Positions 44,709-53,329 of a DNA stretch of 64,000 bases are shown here, in pieces (positions within the stretch are counted from its first letter, which is position 1; each line of letters begins with the position of its first letter). The DNA is from Pontibacter russatus (GTDB lineage Bacteria > Bacteroidota > Bacteroidia > Cytophagales > Hymenobacteraceae), in the NCBI RefSeq assembly GCF_009931655.1, contig NZ_CP047984.1, positions 1,178,001-1,242,000 of the forward strand. Reading direction: 5' to 3'. The notes beneath the pieces are model-generated. The model saw nothing but the letters and a program-made list of their open reading frames with translations, had not been told where the DNA came from and made no database searches. The position numbers and the translations under genes were made by a program.

Positions 44709-45732
44709 TGTGTCGCAGAGCGGGGAAAAAGAGGGGGAACTGATGCTGAGCGAGCGGCAGATAGCGCTGGGCAACATCAAAACGGCGCGCATCACGCCGG
44801 GTGACGTAGCCAGCAACACGCTCCTGACAGGCAGGCTGGTGCTCGACGAGACACAGACAGACGTGGTGAGCAGCCGCGCACAGGGCCGCATCGAAAAATT
44901 ATATATAAAGGAAAACGGGCAAACGGTGCAGAAAGGGCAGCCCCTATATGAGCTGTACTCCGAAGAACTCCTGACACTGCAGCGCGAGTACCTGCTGGCC
45001 CTGAAACAACACGAGGAACTGGGTAAGGAGAATCCGCGTTTCGCCTCATTCCTGGAGGCGGCCAGACAGAAGCTGCGGCTATATGGCCTCACCGAAGCCC
45101 AGGTCAGGAGCCTGGCCAAAACAGAAAACTTAGATGCGCGTGTTACCTTTGTGTCTCCCACCTCCGGCGTGGTGACGGAGGTGGCCGCTGCCGAGGGACA
45201 GTACATCGCCGAGGGAGCCGTGCTTTACCGGCTCGGGAAGCTGGATAAGATATGGGTGGAGGCCGAGTTGTACCCGCAGGAACTGGACAACGTGCAGGCG
45301 GGCGACCAGGTACAGGTGGCGGTGCAGGGGATTGCAGCGGGCGCGGTTCCGGCCAAGGTCACGTTCATCAGCCCAGAGTACAGGCAGGGCAGCCAGGTGG
45401 CGGTGCTGCGCGCCGAACTGCCGAACAAGGACGGGCAGTATTTGCCGGGCATGCAGGTCAACGTCACCCTGCCGGGGAAGAGTGGCACAGCCCTGGTTGT
45501 ACCCACCGATGCCGTGGTTCGAGACGAGAACGGCAGCCATGTGTGGGTGCAGACGGGCGAGAACACGTTTCAGGCGCGCATGGTGACTTTGGGCGAGGCG
45601 GGCACGGATAACGTAGCCATCCTGAGTGGCGTCAAGGAGAATGACGAAGTAGTCACTTCAGGGGCCTATTTGCTTTACAGCGAGTTCGTGCTGAAAAAGG
45701 GGGCTGACCCCATGGCGGGCCATAACCATTAA
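44527..45732 (+). CDS. CusB-like RND periplasmic adaptor with heavy-metal-binding domain (copy 2)
   Basis: 401 residues from the ATG at 44527. The first roughly 60 residues are nearly identical to adaptor 1 (duplicated signal and metal-binding module; lipoprotein signal LLLLFIGISAC), then the sequences diverge: VSSRAQGRIEKLYIKENGQT, GVVTEVAAAEGQYIAEGAVL, IWVEAELYPQELDNVQAGDQ, and a C-terminal His (AGHNH). So two related but different adaptors follow one another. It delivers Cu(I)/Ag(I) to the pump; which of the two pairs with CusA is unknown. Confidence 0.88.
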   Translation: MKRYLNIYLLLLFIGISACQTGQHEQGEEAAAETTYTCPMHPQIVQSEPGTCPICHMDLVPVSQSGEKEGELMLSERQIALGNIKTARITPGDVASNTLLTGRLVLDETQTDVVSSRAQGRIEKLYIKENGQTVQKGQPLYELYSEELLTLQREYLLALKQHEELGKENPRFASFLEAARQKLRLYGLTEAQVRSLAKTENLDARVTFVSPTSGVVTEVAAAEGQYIAEGAVLYRLGKLDKIWVEAELYPQELDNVQAGDQVQVAVQGIAAGAVPAKVTFISPEYRQGSQVAVLRAELPNKDGQYLPGMQVNVTLPGKSGTALVVPTDAVVRDENGSHVWVQTGENTFQARMVTLGEAGTDNVAILSGVKENDEVVTSGAYLLYSEFVLKKGADPMAGHNH

Positions 45733-45749
45733 TTTTGAATGAGCGAATT

Positions 45750-45851
45750 TTGAATAATTGAATGTACATCCTTCCATTATTCATGATTCGGTCCAGGTTA
45801 GCTTTTCAACTTATTTATATATAACCAAGCATTTACAAGTCAATTATTCAA
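45750..45851. repeat. Inverted repeat in the gap before the DUF3347 gene
   Basis: TTGAATAATTGA at 45750-45761 and TCAATTATTCAA at 45840-45851 are exact inverted copies. The left flank also has GAATGAGCGAATTTT, a relative of the IVS-element repeat. It places repeat sequence of this family in another gap of the efflux cluster. Confidence 0.6.
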
Positions 45852-45869
45852 TTTTTAAATTTATCAACC

Positions 45870-46502
45870 ATGAAAAAGAGAATTTTCGCCGTAGCCGTAG
45901 TTGCTGCATTTACCTTTGCTTCCTGCTCATCAGAGAACACTGCCGAAACCACGGGGGCTACTGCCACGAACCAGGAAGGCACAGGCGGCGATGCCGCAAC
46001 AACAGCCACGCCCGCCAGCATGGTGGTAGAAACGCCTGATTTCGAATCGGTGGCCGAACCCCTGCAGCAGCAGATAGACCAATTGGTGAGCCAGTACCTG
46101 GAGCTGAAAGACGCGCTGGTGGCATCTGATGCCGCTGCCGCCAAAGCCGCGGCCACCGAGGTGCTGACCGTTGCCAAAGCCATGCCGTTCGCCACGCTCA
46201 CCAGCGATGAAAAAGCATACGCCGAGGAAAAAACCGCAACAGTAATCAGCGCCGCTGAGGCAATGGCGGGTGCTTCGGATATAGAGGCGCAGCGGGAGCA
46301 CCTGGAGCACTTGTCAGAGGCTGTTTTCTCATTAGCCAAAGCCTTCGACGCCGCTGGCCAGACGCTCTATTACCAGCACTGCCCGATGGCGCTGAACGAC
46401 AAAGGCGCCTACTGGCTGAGCGCAAACAAGGAGATCCAGAACCCCTACTTCGGCGACAAGATGCTGAAGTGCGGCAGCACCGAAGAAGTGTACAAGCAAT
46501 AA
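45870..46502 (+). CDS. DUF3347 domain lipoprotein, probable metal-handling
   Basis: 210 residues: lipoprotein signal (FAVAVVAAFTFASC), an Ala/Thr-rich linker, then the DUF3347 helical domain (PLQQQIDQLVSQYLELKDAL) with the conserved end YYQHCPMALNDKGAYWLS and IQNPYFGDKMLKCGS. The Cys/His/Met residues there suggest copper binding. The family co-occurs with Cus-type efflux operons. Ends the cluster, followed 12 bases later by a terminator. Confidence 0.88.
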   Translation: MKKRIFAVAVVAAFTFASCSSENTAETTGATATNQEGTGGDAATTATPASMVVETPDFESVAEPLQQQIDQLVSQYLELKDALVASDAAAAKAAATEVLTVAKAMPFATLTSDEKAYAEEKTATVISAAEAMAGASDIEAQREHLEHLSEAVFSLAKAFDAAGQTLYYQHCPMALNDKGAYWLSANKEIQNPYFGDKMLKCGSTEEVYKQ

Positions 46503-46514
46503 GCTCTCATCTTC

Positions 46515-46560
46515 GCATTAAAAAAGGCAGCCCTATATATAGGGCTGCCTTTTTTAATGC
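46515..46560 (+). terminator. Rho-independent terminator of the metal efflux cluster
   Basis: GCATTAAAAAAGGCAGCCC, loop TATATATA, then the inverted complement ending TTTTTTAATGC. The stem is perfect for 19 bp; the flanking A and T tracts would make it work in both directions, but no convergent transcript ends there. Confidence 0.92.
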
Positions 46561-46687
46561 TTAAAATTATTTATTCGGTGCCTGTCCGGCACCTGTTCAA
46601 TTCAACGAAATGTATCATCTAAATGCCCTGCTGCATCAGCTGTATAGCAGCCATATATGCAGGACTGAGCAGACGCAGGCGCTTCTT

Positions 46688-46924
46688 TTAAGGCTCGCGG
46701 TGGTAGGTCGTCCGGTGGTCGGGCCGCACGAGCAGCCACAGCAGCAGCCCCACGGGCCACGCCAGAAACGCCACCACAAGCGCCACCAGCCAACCCGGCT
46801 TCCCTCTTCGCTCCGCGTCTCTGTAAGACCAGACAATACTCCATAAGTACACCAGCAGCGCCACCAGCCCCAGTACGAGGCCGATAATGCCCATTCCTAA
46901 AAAAAATTCTCCCATTGGTTCCAT
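46688..46924 (-). CDS. Small membrane protein (78 aa), PLDc_N-like
   Basis: 78 residues with two TM helices (GIIGLVLGLVALLVYLWSIV and VALVVAFLAWPVGLLLWLLV) separated by SYRDAERRGKPGWL, reminiscent of the phospholipase-D-nuclease N-terminal / small membrane protein family. The ATG at 46924 is preceded by AT-rich sequence. Function unknown. The plus-strand frames over the same stretch are shadows. The 3' gap to 46560 holds nothing else visible. Confidence 0.65.
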   Translation of the reverse strand: MEPMGEFFLGMGIIGLVLGLVALLVYLWSIVWSYRDAERRGKPGWLVALVVAFLAWPVGLLLWLLVRPDHRTTYHREP

Positions 46925-47327
46925 AGTTTATATCATTAGAAATTAATTAGCAGCCCCTCTGGCCCTTTCTTTCTAACGAACACCGCCTACTTGGGTTTGG
47001 CTGCCAGCAATATACCGGGCAGAAGCCTGTGTCGGCTGTTCACGCTGTTCCCGGGCACCTCCACGGCTTTGCCGCTTTCCGGACCGGTTTTTCCCGTGCA
47101 GACAGACCTGCTGCTGCCTTTTATATGTCTTCGCCAGGCCGTGCCGCCTCCTGTGGTATTCCCCGGAAAAACCTGTGCTTCAGCCGGTATCATTCCTCCC
47201 GCCCTCCAGACTGTTGATGGTTAGCTGCCAATAAAAAGAAGGGCAGGCACAAACATCTGCTTTCTCGGGCCGTATTGCCTCTGTGTGAAATGTTTAATTT
47301 TTAGGCTTTCGGAGGAAGCGCAGCGAT
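46925..47327. other. 403-bp gap without recognisable gene
   Basis: Short frames on both strands (for instance the proline/cysteine-rich ones around 46990-47220) have no family resemblance or supporting context. It presumably holds the divergent promoters of the small membrane protein (minus) and the 47328 gene (plus). Confidence 0.5.
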
Positions 47328-47966
47328 ATGGGACTGAAAGATATGTTTGATAACCTGAAGAAGGAAGTGAAGGTGCTGCAGGGCGATGAGACCAAGGACA
47401 AGGTGTATAGCAACCATAATGAGTTTCCTGATGAGGCCGCTGCCCGCGAGGCGTTCGGGCGGTCGAAGCAAAAGCTGTTCGATGTAAACGGCTGGTCCAG
47501 GATGGCGGGCTTTAACTCCGAGTTCAACCTGTACGACAGCCGTGGGCGCCGCACTGCCGCGACAAAGCCGGAGGTGGGGTACTATATAGACATCATCCTC
47601 CCGGCCTCTACCCTGGACAACTGGGTGCAGATAACGGATATACGGGAGGAGGAAAACCTTGCCGAGTTTGTGGTACACCCGAGCGAGAAACCGCAGGAGC
47701 GGCATCAGGAGGACAAGGTCATCGAGCATTTCTTCATCAAGGAGGCCAGCAGCACGTTCCGGGTGGTGCGCGAGGGCAACACCCTGCATGCCTACGAGAT
47801 TGGGCGCAACGAGGGCATCAACAACGAAGGGCAGGAATCCGGCAACCGCGCCCTGCTGAACACGCTGGTGGCCGAAGGCGGATGGGCCGGTGTACAGGGG
47901 CTGCAGTGGGACAAACTCACCAAATACCTTGTACACCTGGAGGAAGCCAAGGAGACAAAAAGCTAA
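47328..47966 (+). CDS. Conserved-looking hypothetical protein (212 aa)
   Basis: I do not recognise a named family. The product is soluble, charged, without signal peptide: begins MGLKDMFDNLKKEVKVLQGD, middle YYIDIILPASTLDNWVQITD, end WAGVQGLQWDKLTKYLVHLE. Normal composition and a good ATG support a real gene. A hairpin follows (48034-48076) and the PQQ-dehydrogenase gene converges. Function unknown. Confidence 0.75.
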   Translation: MGLKDMFDNLKKEVKVLQGDETKDKVYSNHNEFPDEAAAREAFGRSKQKLFDVNGWSRMAGFNSEFNLYDSRGRRTAATKPEVGYYIDIILPASTLDNWVQITDIREEENLAEFVVHPSEKPQERHQEDKVIEHFFIKEASSTFRVVREGNTLHAYEIGRNEGINNEGQESGNRALLNTLVAEGGWAGVQGLQWDKLTKYLVHLEEAKETKS

Positions 47967-48033
47967 CAGAAACCCAACAGAGAGGCGGGCATTACTGCAG
48001 TATATATGGCTGCGGTGGCCCTTATAAAGAAAG

Positions 48034-48076
48034 GGAGAAGTTGCAGCGATGCCTATATACATGCTGCAGCTTCTCC
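48034..48076. terminator. Hairpin between convergent genes
   Basis: 14-bp stem GGAGAAGTTGCAGC / GCTGCAGCTTCTCC (one G-U-type mismatch), loop 15 bases, then TTAATCTTTT. Situated between the ends of the 47328 gene (plus) and the 48095 gene (minus); it can stop both. Confidence 0.75.
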
Positions 48077-48094
48077 TTAATCTTTTATCTGTTT

Positions 48095-49432
48095 TTATTC
48101 AACCCTGAAGACCTTGCCGGTATTGCCCTGCGGCCCGGTTTGGTCGGTTGTCAGTACATAAAGTTCTCCGTCGTTGTCCTCGCCAAAGCCCAGCAGGTTG
48201 TGCCCCAGTTCGTCCTGCGGATGGTTGTCGATAGCCAGTTTGCGGAATTTCCAGTTGGGGCTTCCGGCTTTTGCATTGGCGGCATACAGGGCACCGCCGC
48301 TTCCACCATCCCCCTCAGACCACACGCCAAAGATGTATTCTCCCCCGAGGTTGTAGAACTGGTCGCTGCCCCTGTACACGTAGCCACCCACGACAACCAC
48401 TCCCAGGCCATCGGCAAAGTTGCTGCTGTTCTTAAACTCGATTACCGGGTCAATCAGCACGTTCCCCCAGATGTCTACATCAGGGCAGTCAGCAGGCGGG
48501 TTCATGTTATCCGCCGCATTAAAGCAGTGGCGGCCTTCTTTCACGTTCCAGCCGTAGTTGCCGCCCTTGGTTACCACACTTACCTCCTCATACAAAGCCT
48601 GGCCGGCATCTCCCACAAGCAGCATGCCTGTCTGCCTGTCGAAGGAGTAGCGGTAAGGGTTGCGGAAACCGAATGCGTATATCTCATCCAGCCCCTCTTT
48701 GCCTACAAAGGGATTGTCGGCAGGTATGCCATAGGGGGAGCCGCTGTTCACGTTGATGCGCAAAATGCTTCCCAGCAGGTTCTGGGAGATGTCCTGCCCG
48801 TTGCCGCCTGCATTCTCCGCGTACCAGTCCTCCACGTGCCCCACGCCCACGTCATTCGCGCCGCCGCCATCGCCCAGGGATATATACAGGTGCTTGTCGA
48901 GGGGGCTGAACTGCAATGTGCCGCCGTTGTGGTTTCGCTGCGGCTGGTCCACGGCCATGATAAGCCGCTCAGAAGTTGCATCTGCCATGTCAGGGTTGCC
49001 AGGCATCATCCGGAACTCCGATATATGACTGGTGTGGTTGAAGTCTGCCGGGGCAGAACCACGCAGCGGCGCACTGTAGTACACGAAGAAGCGTCCGTTG
49101 TAGGCATAGTCGGGGTGGAAGGCAAGTCCCAGCAGGCCGCGCTCGTCGTAGCCCGGGTTTAGGGGCACAATCTTGTCCTTCAAGTCGAGGAATGGTGTTT
49201 CACTCAGGGCACCGTCTTTAATTATTCGGATCTCCCCTATCTGGTCTACCACAAAGAGGCGCCGGTTGTCGCCGGGGGCCTGCGCCAGGAACACGGGAGC
49301 AGTCAGGTTATCCGCCACTAACTCCAGCTCAATGGAGTCTCCGTTTCCCACAATCACAGGAAAATCGTCATCGTGGCAGGACACAAGAAGAAGGCAGACA
49401 CCGAGGAAGGAAAGTTTGATAAAGTGTTTCAT
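48095..49432 (-). CDS. PQQ-dependent sugar dehydrogenase-like (GSDH) lipoprotein
   Basis: 445 residues; lipoprotein signal (LSFLGVCLLLVSC). Six-bladed propeller of the glucose/sorbosone dehydrogenase family: GYDERGLLGLAFHPDYAYNG, NHNGGTLQFSPLDKHLYISL, GDGGGANDVGVG (metal/PQQ region), RNPYRYSFDRQTGMLLVGDA and GGNYGWNVKEG. Probably oxidises a sugar or polyol in the periplasm. PQQ synthesis genes are not in this window. It has its own promoter (see 49453). Confidence 0.87.
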   Translation of the reverse strand: MKHFIKLSFLGVCLLLVSCHDDDFPVIVGNGDSIELELVADNLTAPVFLAQAPGDNRRLFVVDQIGEIRIIKDGALSETPFLDLKDKIVPLNPGYDERGLLGLAFHPDYAYNGRFFVYYSAPLRGSAPADFNHTSHISEFRMMPGNPDMADATSERLIMAVDQPQRNHNGGTLQFSPLDKHLYISLGDGGGANDVGVGHVEDWYAENAGGNGQDISQNLLGSILRINVNSGSPYGIPADNPFVGKEGLDEIYAFGFRNPYRYSFDRQTGMLLVGDAGQALYEEVSVVTKGGNYGWNVKEGRHCFNAADNMNPPADCPDVDIWGNVLIDPVIEFKNSSNFADGLGVVVVGGYVYRGSDQFYNLGGEYIFGVWSEGDGGSGGALYAANAKAGSPNWKFRKLAIDNHPQDELGHNLLGFGEDNDGELYVLTTDQTGPQGNTGKVFRVE

Positions 49433-49452
49433 AGTATATATATTTTGGTTAG

Positions 49453-49460
49453 CAAATCTA
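49453..49460 (-). promoter_or_regulatory. Candidate TAnnTTTG promoter element of the sugar dehydrogenase gene
   Basis: On the minus strand TAGATTTG, 20 bases upstream of the ATG at 49432, matches the Bacteroidota -7 consensus. A TTTCGG about 16 bases further upstream is only a partial -33 match. Confidence 0.45.
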
Positions 49461-49728
49461 GAGAAACACTCTTACCGAAATAAGAATTATTACATATAAA
49501 CGCTTATCGTTTATATTAATCCATTCCTTCACTCACATTTAGATACAGTTAACCAACTTTAAATCCATCACTTACATAGAAAATCAGGCGCTGACCTGCA
49601 GGTGCTATATATGAGCTGCTCCCAGGGAAGTAGAATAGCCAAGTGCGTGGGCTGTAGGAAAACAGGCTAATTGCCCTGCTGCTGCGCCTTAGCGGCCCCC
49701 TTCTTGTCTTAAGCCATATACAACTGCA

Positions 49729-49763
49729 AAGTCCGGCGCATCTGTAAAAGATGCGCCGGACTT
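49729..49763 (-). terminator. Terminator of the VKOR-like gene
   Basis: Perfect 15-bp stem AAGTCCGGCGCATCT / AGATGCGCCGGACTT with a 5-base loop, 28 bases after the stop at 49791. It lies in the 49433-49790 gap, which otherwise holds no gene. Confidence 0.8.
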
Positions 49764-49790
49764 CTGCGTTGGTGGCAAACCAGATACAAC

Positions 49791-50270
49791 TCAGTCGCGC
49801 CGCTTCAACAGCTTCCGCAATGGAATCAGGGACGCAAAGTTGATGAGGGCTCCGGCTACGCAGTAGATACACACTTTTTTCTGCACAAAAGCCATGTTGT
49901 AGAGGTAGAGCGCGCCGCCTGCAGCCTGCCCCAGCACTATGCCGCCCATGGCCACATCCAGCACGCGCGAGGGCTTCTTATACCGGGTAGCGGCAGTGGC
50001 CAGCAGCATGGTGGCGGCATAGCTGCCCAGACTGATGACGCCGTCGGGCATGCCCAACAGCACCGCGGCTTTGGAAGAATTCACTTGCTCCGTGTCGAAC
50101 ACCTCGCCCGGCAGGTCGGGCATGTGCCGGATATAGCCCAGTTGGAAGAGGGATATCAGGCTGAAATCAGCCAGGCCCAGCGCAGACAAGGCGGCTAACT
50201 GGCGGCGGTAATTGGTGGCTTCGGAGGAGTCGTTTCTGATTTTGTCGATGGCCGATGTCTCTGTTTTCAT
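49791..50270 (-). CDS. Vitamin K epoxide reductase (VKOR)-like membrane protein
   Basis: 159 residues with about four TM helices and the redox motif KVCIYCVAGAL (CxxC) of the VKOR family, which reoxidises thiol/disulfide carriers using quinone. The loop cysteine pair of classic VKOR is replaced by polar residues (VFDTEQVNSSKAAV), so only the CxxC remains and electron flow may be different or the protein may have other partners. No thioredoxin-like domain is fused. Single gene with its own terminator; its 5' side faces an SDR gene in the opposite orientation. Confidence 0.8.
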   Translation of the reverse strand: MKTETSAIDKIRNDSSEATNYRRQLAALSALGLADFSLISLFQLGYIRHMPDLPGEVFDTEQVNSSKAAVLLGMPDGVISLGSYAATMLLATAATRYKKPSRVLDVAMGGIVLGQAAGGALYLYNMAFVQKKVCIYCVAGALINFASLIPLRKLLKRRD

Positions 50271-50420
50271 AGCTTGCGGGTTTGTCTTCTCGCTTTACGC
50301 GGTGGCACAGGCGGGGTTCCTTTGCCGCAGCACCAGCCTATATATGGCCTATATATAAGTGGCCGCAAAAACCGCATTTACAACTAAGTGCCGGAAGCAG
50401 GCGTACCAACAACAGAAGAA

Positions 50421-51470
50421 ATGGACACTACTAAATCTGTTAAAACTATGGATAACAACAACAATGGCTATAAGGGAGTGGCGGTCGTAACGGGTTCTTC
50501 TGCGGGCCTGGGCAGGGCGATTGCCCGCGAATTTGCTCTGAATGGATATGATGTGGCGCTGATTGCCCGTGGCATAGACGGGCTGGAGGGAGCCAAGAAA
50601 GAGGTGGAAGCCCTTGGACGCCGGGCTGCTTACTATGCGCTGGATGTGGCTGATGCGGACGCCGTGGAAAACGCGGCGGCCAAGATTGAGGAAGAACTGG
50701 GGGAGATTGACGTGTGGGTGAACAACGCCATGAACAGCGTGTTCAGCCCCATCAAAGAAATGAAGGCGGAGGAGTACAAGCGTGTGACCGAGGTGACTTA
50801 CCTGGGGCAGGTATATGGCACGCTATCGGCGCTGAAGCGCATGCTGCCCCGCGACCGCGGCTCCATCGTGCTGGTGGGTTCGGCCCTCGCCTACCGCGGC
50901 ATTCCGCTGCAGTCGGCCTACTGCGGCGCTAAGCACGCCATCGAAGGCTTCTACGACTCGCTGCGCACTGAGCTGCTGCACGACAAGAGCAATGTGCAGG
51001 CCACCATGGTGCAGCTACCCGCTATGAACACCACCCAGTTCGGCTTCGTGAAATCGCGGCTGCCCAACAAGCCGCAGCCAATGGGCAAGATTTACCAGCC
51101 GGAAGTGGCTGCCAAAGTGATTGTGTACGCCGCCGAGCACAACCGCCGCGAGTACCGTGTCGGCTACCCCACTTTGAAAGCCATCATCGGCAACAAGATA
51201 GCGCCGTGGTTTGCCGATTACGTGCTGGCCAAAAACGGCTACGAGGGGCAACAGACCAACGAGCCCGAAGACCCGAACCGCAGGGACAACCTCTGGGAGC
51301 CCATTCCCGGCGACCACGGCGCGCACGGCACCTTCGACGACCAGGCCACCTACTCCAGCCCGCAGGTGTGGCTCAGCCTGAACCGCGACCTGCTACTGCA
51401 GGGGGCACTGGCTTTGGGAGGCGTCGTGCTGGGCGGCATGTTGATGAAGAAGTGGCAGGACGATGATTAG
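50421..51470 (+). CDS. SDR family oxidoreductase with C-terminal hydrophobic tail
   Basis: 349 residues from the ATG at 50421 (an upstream GTG would only add a proline/glutamate leader). Classical SDR: VVTGSSAGLGRAIAREF, NNAMNSVFSPIKEM, SALAYRGIPLQSAYCGAKHA (Tyr-x-x-x-Lys). A roughly 100-residue C-terminal extension includes EPEDPNRRDNLWEPIPGDHG and ends in one hydrophobic segment (LLLQGALALGGVVLGGMLMK), suggesting membrane association. Substrate unknown. A strong bidirectional hairpin follows. Confidence 0.87.
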   Translation: MDTTKSVKTMDNNNNGYKGVAVVTGSSAGLGRAIAREFALNGYDVALIARGIDGLEGAKKEVEALGRRAAYYALDVADADAVENAAAKIEEELGEIDVWVNNAMNSVFSPIKEMKAEEYKRVTEVTYLGQVYGTLSALKRMLPRDRGSIVLVGSALAYRGIPLQSAYCGAKHAIEGFYDSLRTELLHDKSNVQATMVQLPAMNTTQFGFVKSRLPNKPQPMGKIYQPEVAAKVIVYAAEHNRREYRVGYPTLKAIIGNKIAPWFADYVLAKNGYEGQQTNEPEDPNRRDNLWEPIPGDHGAHGTFDDQATYSSPQVWLSLNRDLLLQGALALGGVVLGGMLMKKWQDDD

Positions 51471-51489
51471 GACTGCTTAACAGGGTACC

Positions 51490-51543
51490 CATATATAAAG
51501 CGAGCGCCGGTCAGATAAATGACCGGCGCTCGCTTTATATATG
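51490..51543. terminator. Bidirectional terminator with TATATAAAGCGAG arms
   Basis: 24-bp perfect stem (CATATATAAAGCGAGCGCCG... on the left) with a 6-base loop, between the SDR gene and the minus-strand esterase gene. It shares the TATATAAAGCGA base with the hairpin at 53271-53321. Confidence 0.9.
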
Positions 51544-51585
51544 GCTGAGTTTAGCGGATGCTTGCAACCTATATATTTTTATCTA

Positions 51586-52995
51586 TTAACGCTTCGCCTC
51601 TCCTACTTGCGCCGTGGCGCTGTCGGTTCTGAAAGAGGAAGCCGGAAGACCTGCTTTGTTGAAGAGGGTCGGCGTTACCGTATTGCTCCACTCGAAGCGC
51701 ACCGCCACTGGCTTCTTTACTTCCTTCGCCTGCACTACCACCGTGCTGCCGTCTATCTTTGCATTGGCTTTCACGAACTGGCCGTCTTCTCCGGCTATCT
51801 CAAAGTTGGTCAGCTCTTTGCCCTTGCGCACCAGTCCTTTGTCGGCATAGTCGAAGTACAGCCTTGCTTTCCTGCCTTCCACTTTCATCTCGCGGAACAG
51901 CGGACCGGAGGCGGGGCGGTCTGTTTGGCCGTAGGTTTTATTCAGGGCCAGGTTGGCCAGGCGCTTACCCACGTCCAATTTGTTTCTGGGGTGGATGTCG
52001 TCGTTGTTGCCGATGTCGCTGACCACTACCATGCCCGTGTTGGGAACCCGCAGGCTTTTGCGCTGGGAGTCGCGCAGCAGCGGTCCTGCCTCGGGGCCGT
52101 AGCCCTTGTAAGGCGCTATCTGCACAAAATAGAACGGAAACTCGTAGCCCCAGTCGCTGCGCCAGTTGTTGATGAGTGCCGGCAGCATGGTGGCGTATGC
52201 CTCAGGGGCATTCGTGTTCGACTCGCCCTGGTACCAGAGCGCCCCGGCAATTTTAAAAGGAGTAAGCGGCGCTATCATGGCGTGGTAGGTTTTGCCCGGC
52301 CGCACCGGCCCGTAGGGCACCTCTTTCTGCGTGGCCGCCGCCTGCTTCAGCACCGGGTTTTGGGCAACTGTCTCCGGGCTCACCCACACCTCGGCCGGCG
52401 TGCCGCCCCAGCTGCTGTTGATCAGCCCCACCGGCACATCCAGCGCCTGGTGCAGCTCCCTTCCGAAAAAATAACCGATGGCGCTGAAGTTCTTCATCGT
52501 TTCCGGGGTACAGACCACCCACTCGCCCTGCACGTCGAGTTGCGGGCCGTCGGCGGTCTGGTGGGCCACGCTGAAAAAGCGAATCTCCGGATACATGGCC
52601 TTCGGCACCTCCTGCTCCCCGTTGTCAATCCCTGCCGCCGCCGACCACTCCATGTTCGACTGGCCCGAGCAGAGCCACACCTCACCTGCCAGCACGTCCT
52701 CCAGCGTGATGGTGTTATGGCCTTTGATGGTTAGGGTGTAGGGGCCTCCTGCGGCTGGGGTGTTCAGCTTTACCGACCACTTCGCCAGGTTGCTGGCCTT
52801 GGTGGTGACGGGTTTGTTGTCCCAGCTTCCCGTCACGGTCACTTCCTCCCCCGGTTTGCCAGAGCCCCATACCGTTACCTCCGCATTTTGCTGCAGCACC
52901 ATGTGGCTCCCGAAGATGGAGGGCACCGAGACAGCCCCCGCGCTACTTAGGCTCAAGGTTATCGCAACCAGGAAAGAAACAAGCGATTTTTTCAT
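51586..52995 (-). CDS. Sialate O-acetylesterase family (SASA) exported esterase
   Basis: 469 residues from the ATG at 52995, with a signal peptide (SLVSFLVAITLSLSSAGA). N-terminal beta domain (SIFGSHMVLQQNAEVTVWGS), then the SGNH/DUF303 fold: nucleophile Ser in WLCSGQSNMEWS, GLINSSWGGTPAE, GALWYQGESNTNA, and the Asp-x-x-His in NDDIHPRNK. Removes O-acetyl groups from sugars; the acetylated glycan is not known. Lies close to GH9 and a GH26 locus, consistent with plant-polysaccharide degradation. The overlapping plus-strand frames are shadows. Confidence 0.9.
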   Translation of the reverse strand: MKKSLVSFLVAITLSLSSAGAVSVPSIFGSHMVLQQNAEVTVWGSGKPGEEVTVTGSWDNKPVTTKASNLAKWSVKLNTPAAGGPYTLTIKGHNTITLEDVLAGEVWLCSGQSNMEWSAAAGIDNGEQEVPKAMYPEIRFFSVAHQTADGPQLDVQGEWVVCTPETMKNFSAIGYFFGRELHQALDVPVGLINSSWGGTPAEVWVSPETVAQNPVLKQAAATQKEVPYGPVRPGKTYHAMIAPLTPFKIAGALWYQGESNTNAPEAYATMLPALINNWRSDWGYEFPFYFVQIAPYKGYGPEAGPLLRDSQRKSLRVPNTGMVVVSDIGNNDDIHPRNKLDVGKRLANLALNKTYGQTDRPASGPLFREMKVEGRKARLYFDYADKGLVRKGKELTNFEIAGEDGQFVKANAKIDGSTVVVQAKEVKKPVAVRFEWSNTVTPTLFNKAGLPASSFRTDSATAQVGEAKR

Positions 52996-53142
52996 CTTAT
53001 GCATCTATTTAAAATTAACAGTGAGGATTTATATATAGCCAGTGGTTCTGGTGGCTGTATGTAAAGAAAAGAAAAAACGGCAATAAATCAGCCCCATTCA
53101 TTATATAACTCAATTTCCGGTATATAAAGCTGCTGAATGAAA

Positions 53143-53182
53143 ACCCACCCCTGCCCCCTCCAAGGAGGGGGCAGGGGTGGGT
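53143..53182. repeat. Perfect 19-bp GC palindrome
   Basis: ACCCACCCCTGCCCCCTCC and its inverted copy with a 2-base loop. It sits in the 53005-53329 gap. Such a highly symmetric element could be an extragenic repeat (REP) or a cruciform-forming site; no gene is present in the gap. Confidence 0.7.
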
Positions 53183-53270
53183 CCTATCTTAACAGCGGAA
53201 GCAAATCGCAGCTTGGATTTTATAAGTTTATATAGAGTCTGTTCCCGTAGCCATATATAAATCTGCTTCC

Positions 53271-53321
53271 ATATATAAAGCGAGGCCTCCGCTCTGTAGC
53301 AGGAGCTTCGCTTTATATAAC
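53271..53321 (-). terminator. Terminator hairpin downstream of the GH9 gene
   Basis: TATATAAAGCGA at the base pairs with TCGCTTTATATA, and the inner CTCC/GGAG extends the stem with one bulge. Just after the stop of the GH9 gene on the minus strand. Its base is the same 12-mer as in the hairpin at 51490. Confidence 0.75.
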
Positions 53322-53329
53322 CGCTTTTG

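Noticed and set aside
46610..46846. 78-aa plus-strand frame opposite the small membrane protein
   Set aside because: Gln/His/Arg-rich shadow; the minus frame has two clear TM helices.
46991..47224. Short plus-strand frames near 47.0-47.2 kb
   Set aside because: Proline- and cysteine-rich without family resemblance; the gap is better described as non-coding.
49549..49872. 107-aa minus-strand frame
   Set aside because: Overlaps the VKOR gene in another frame and runs through its terminator hairpin; no protein-like features.
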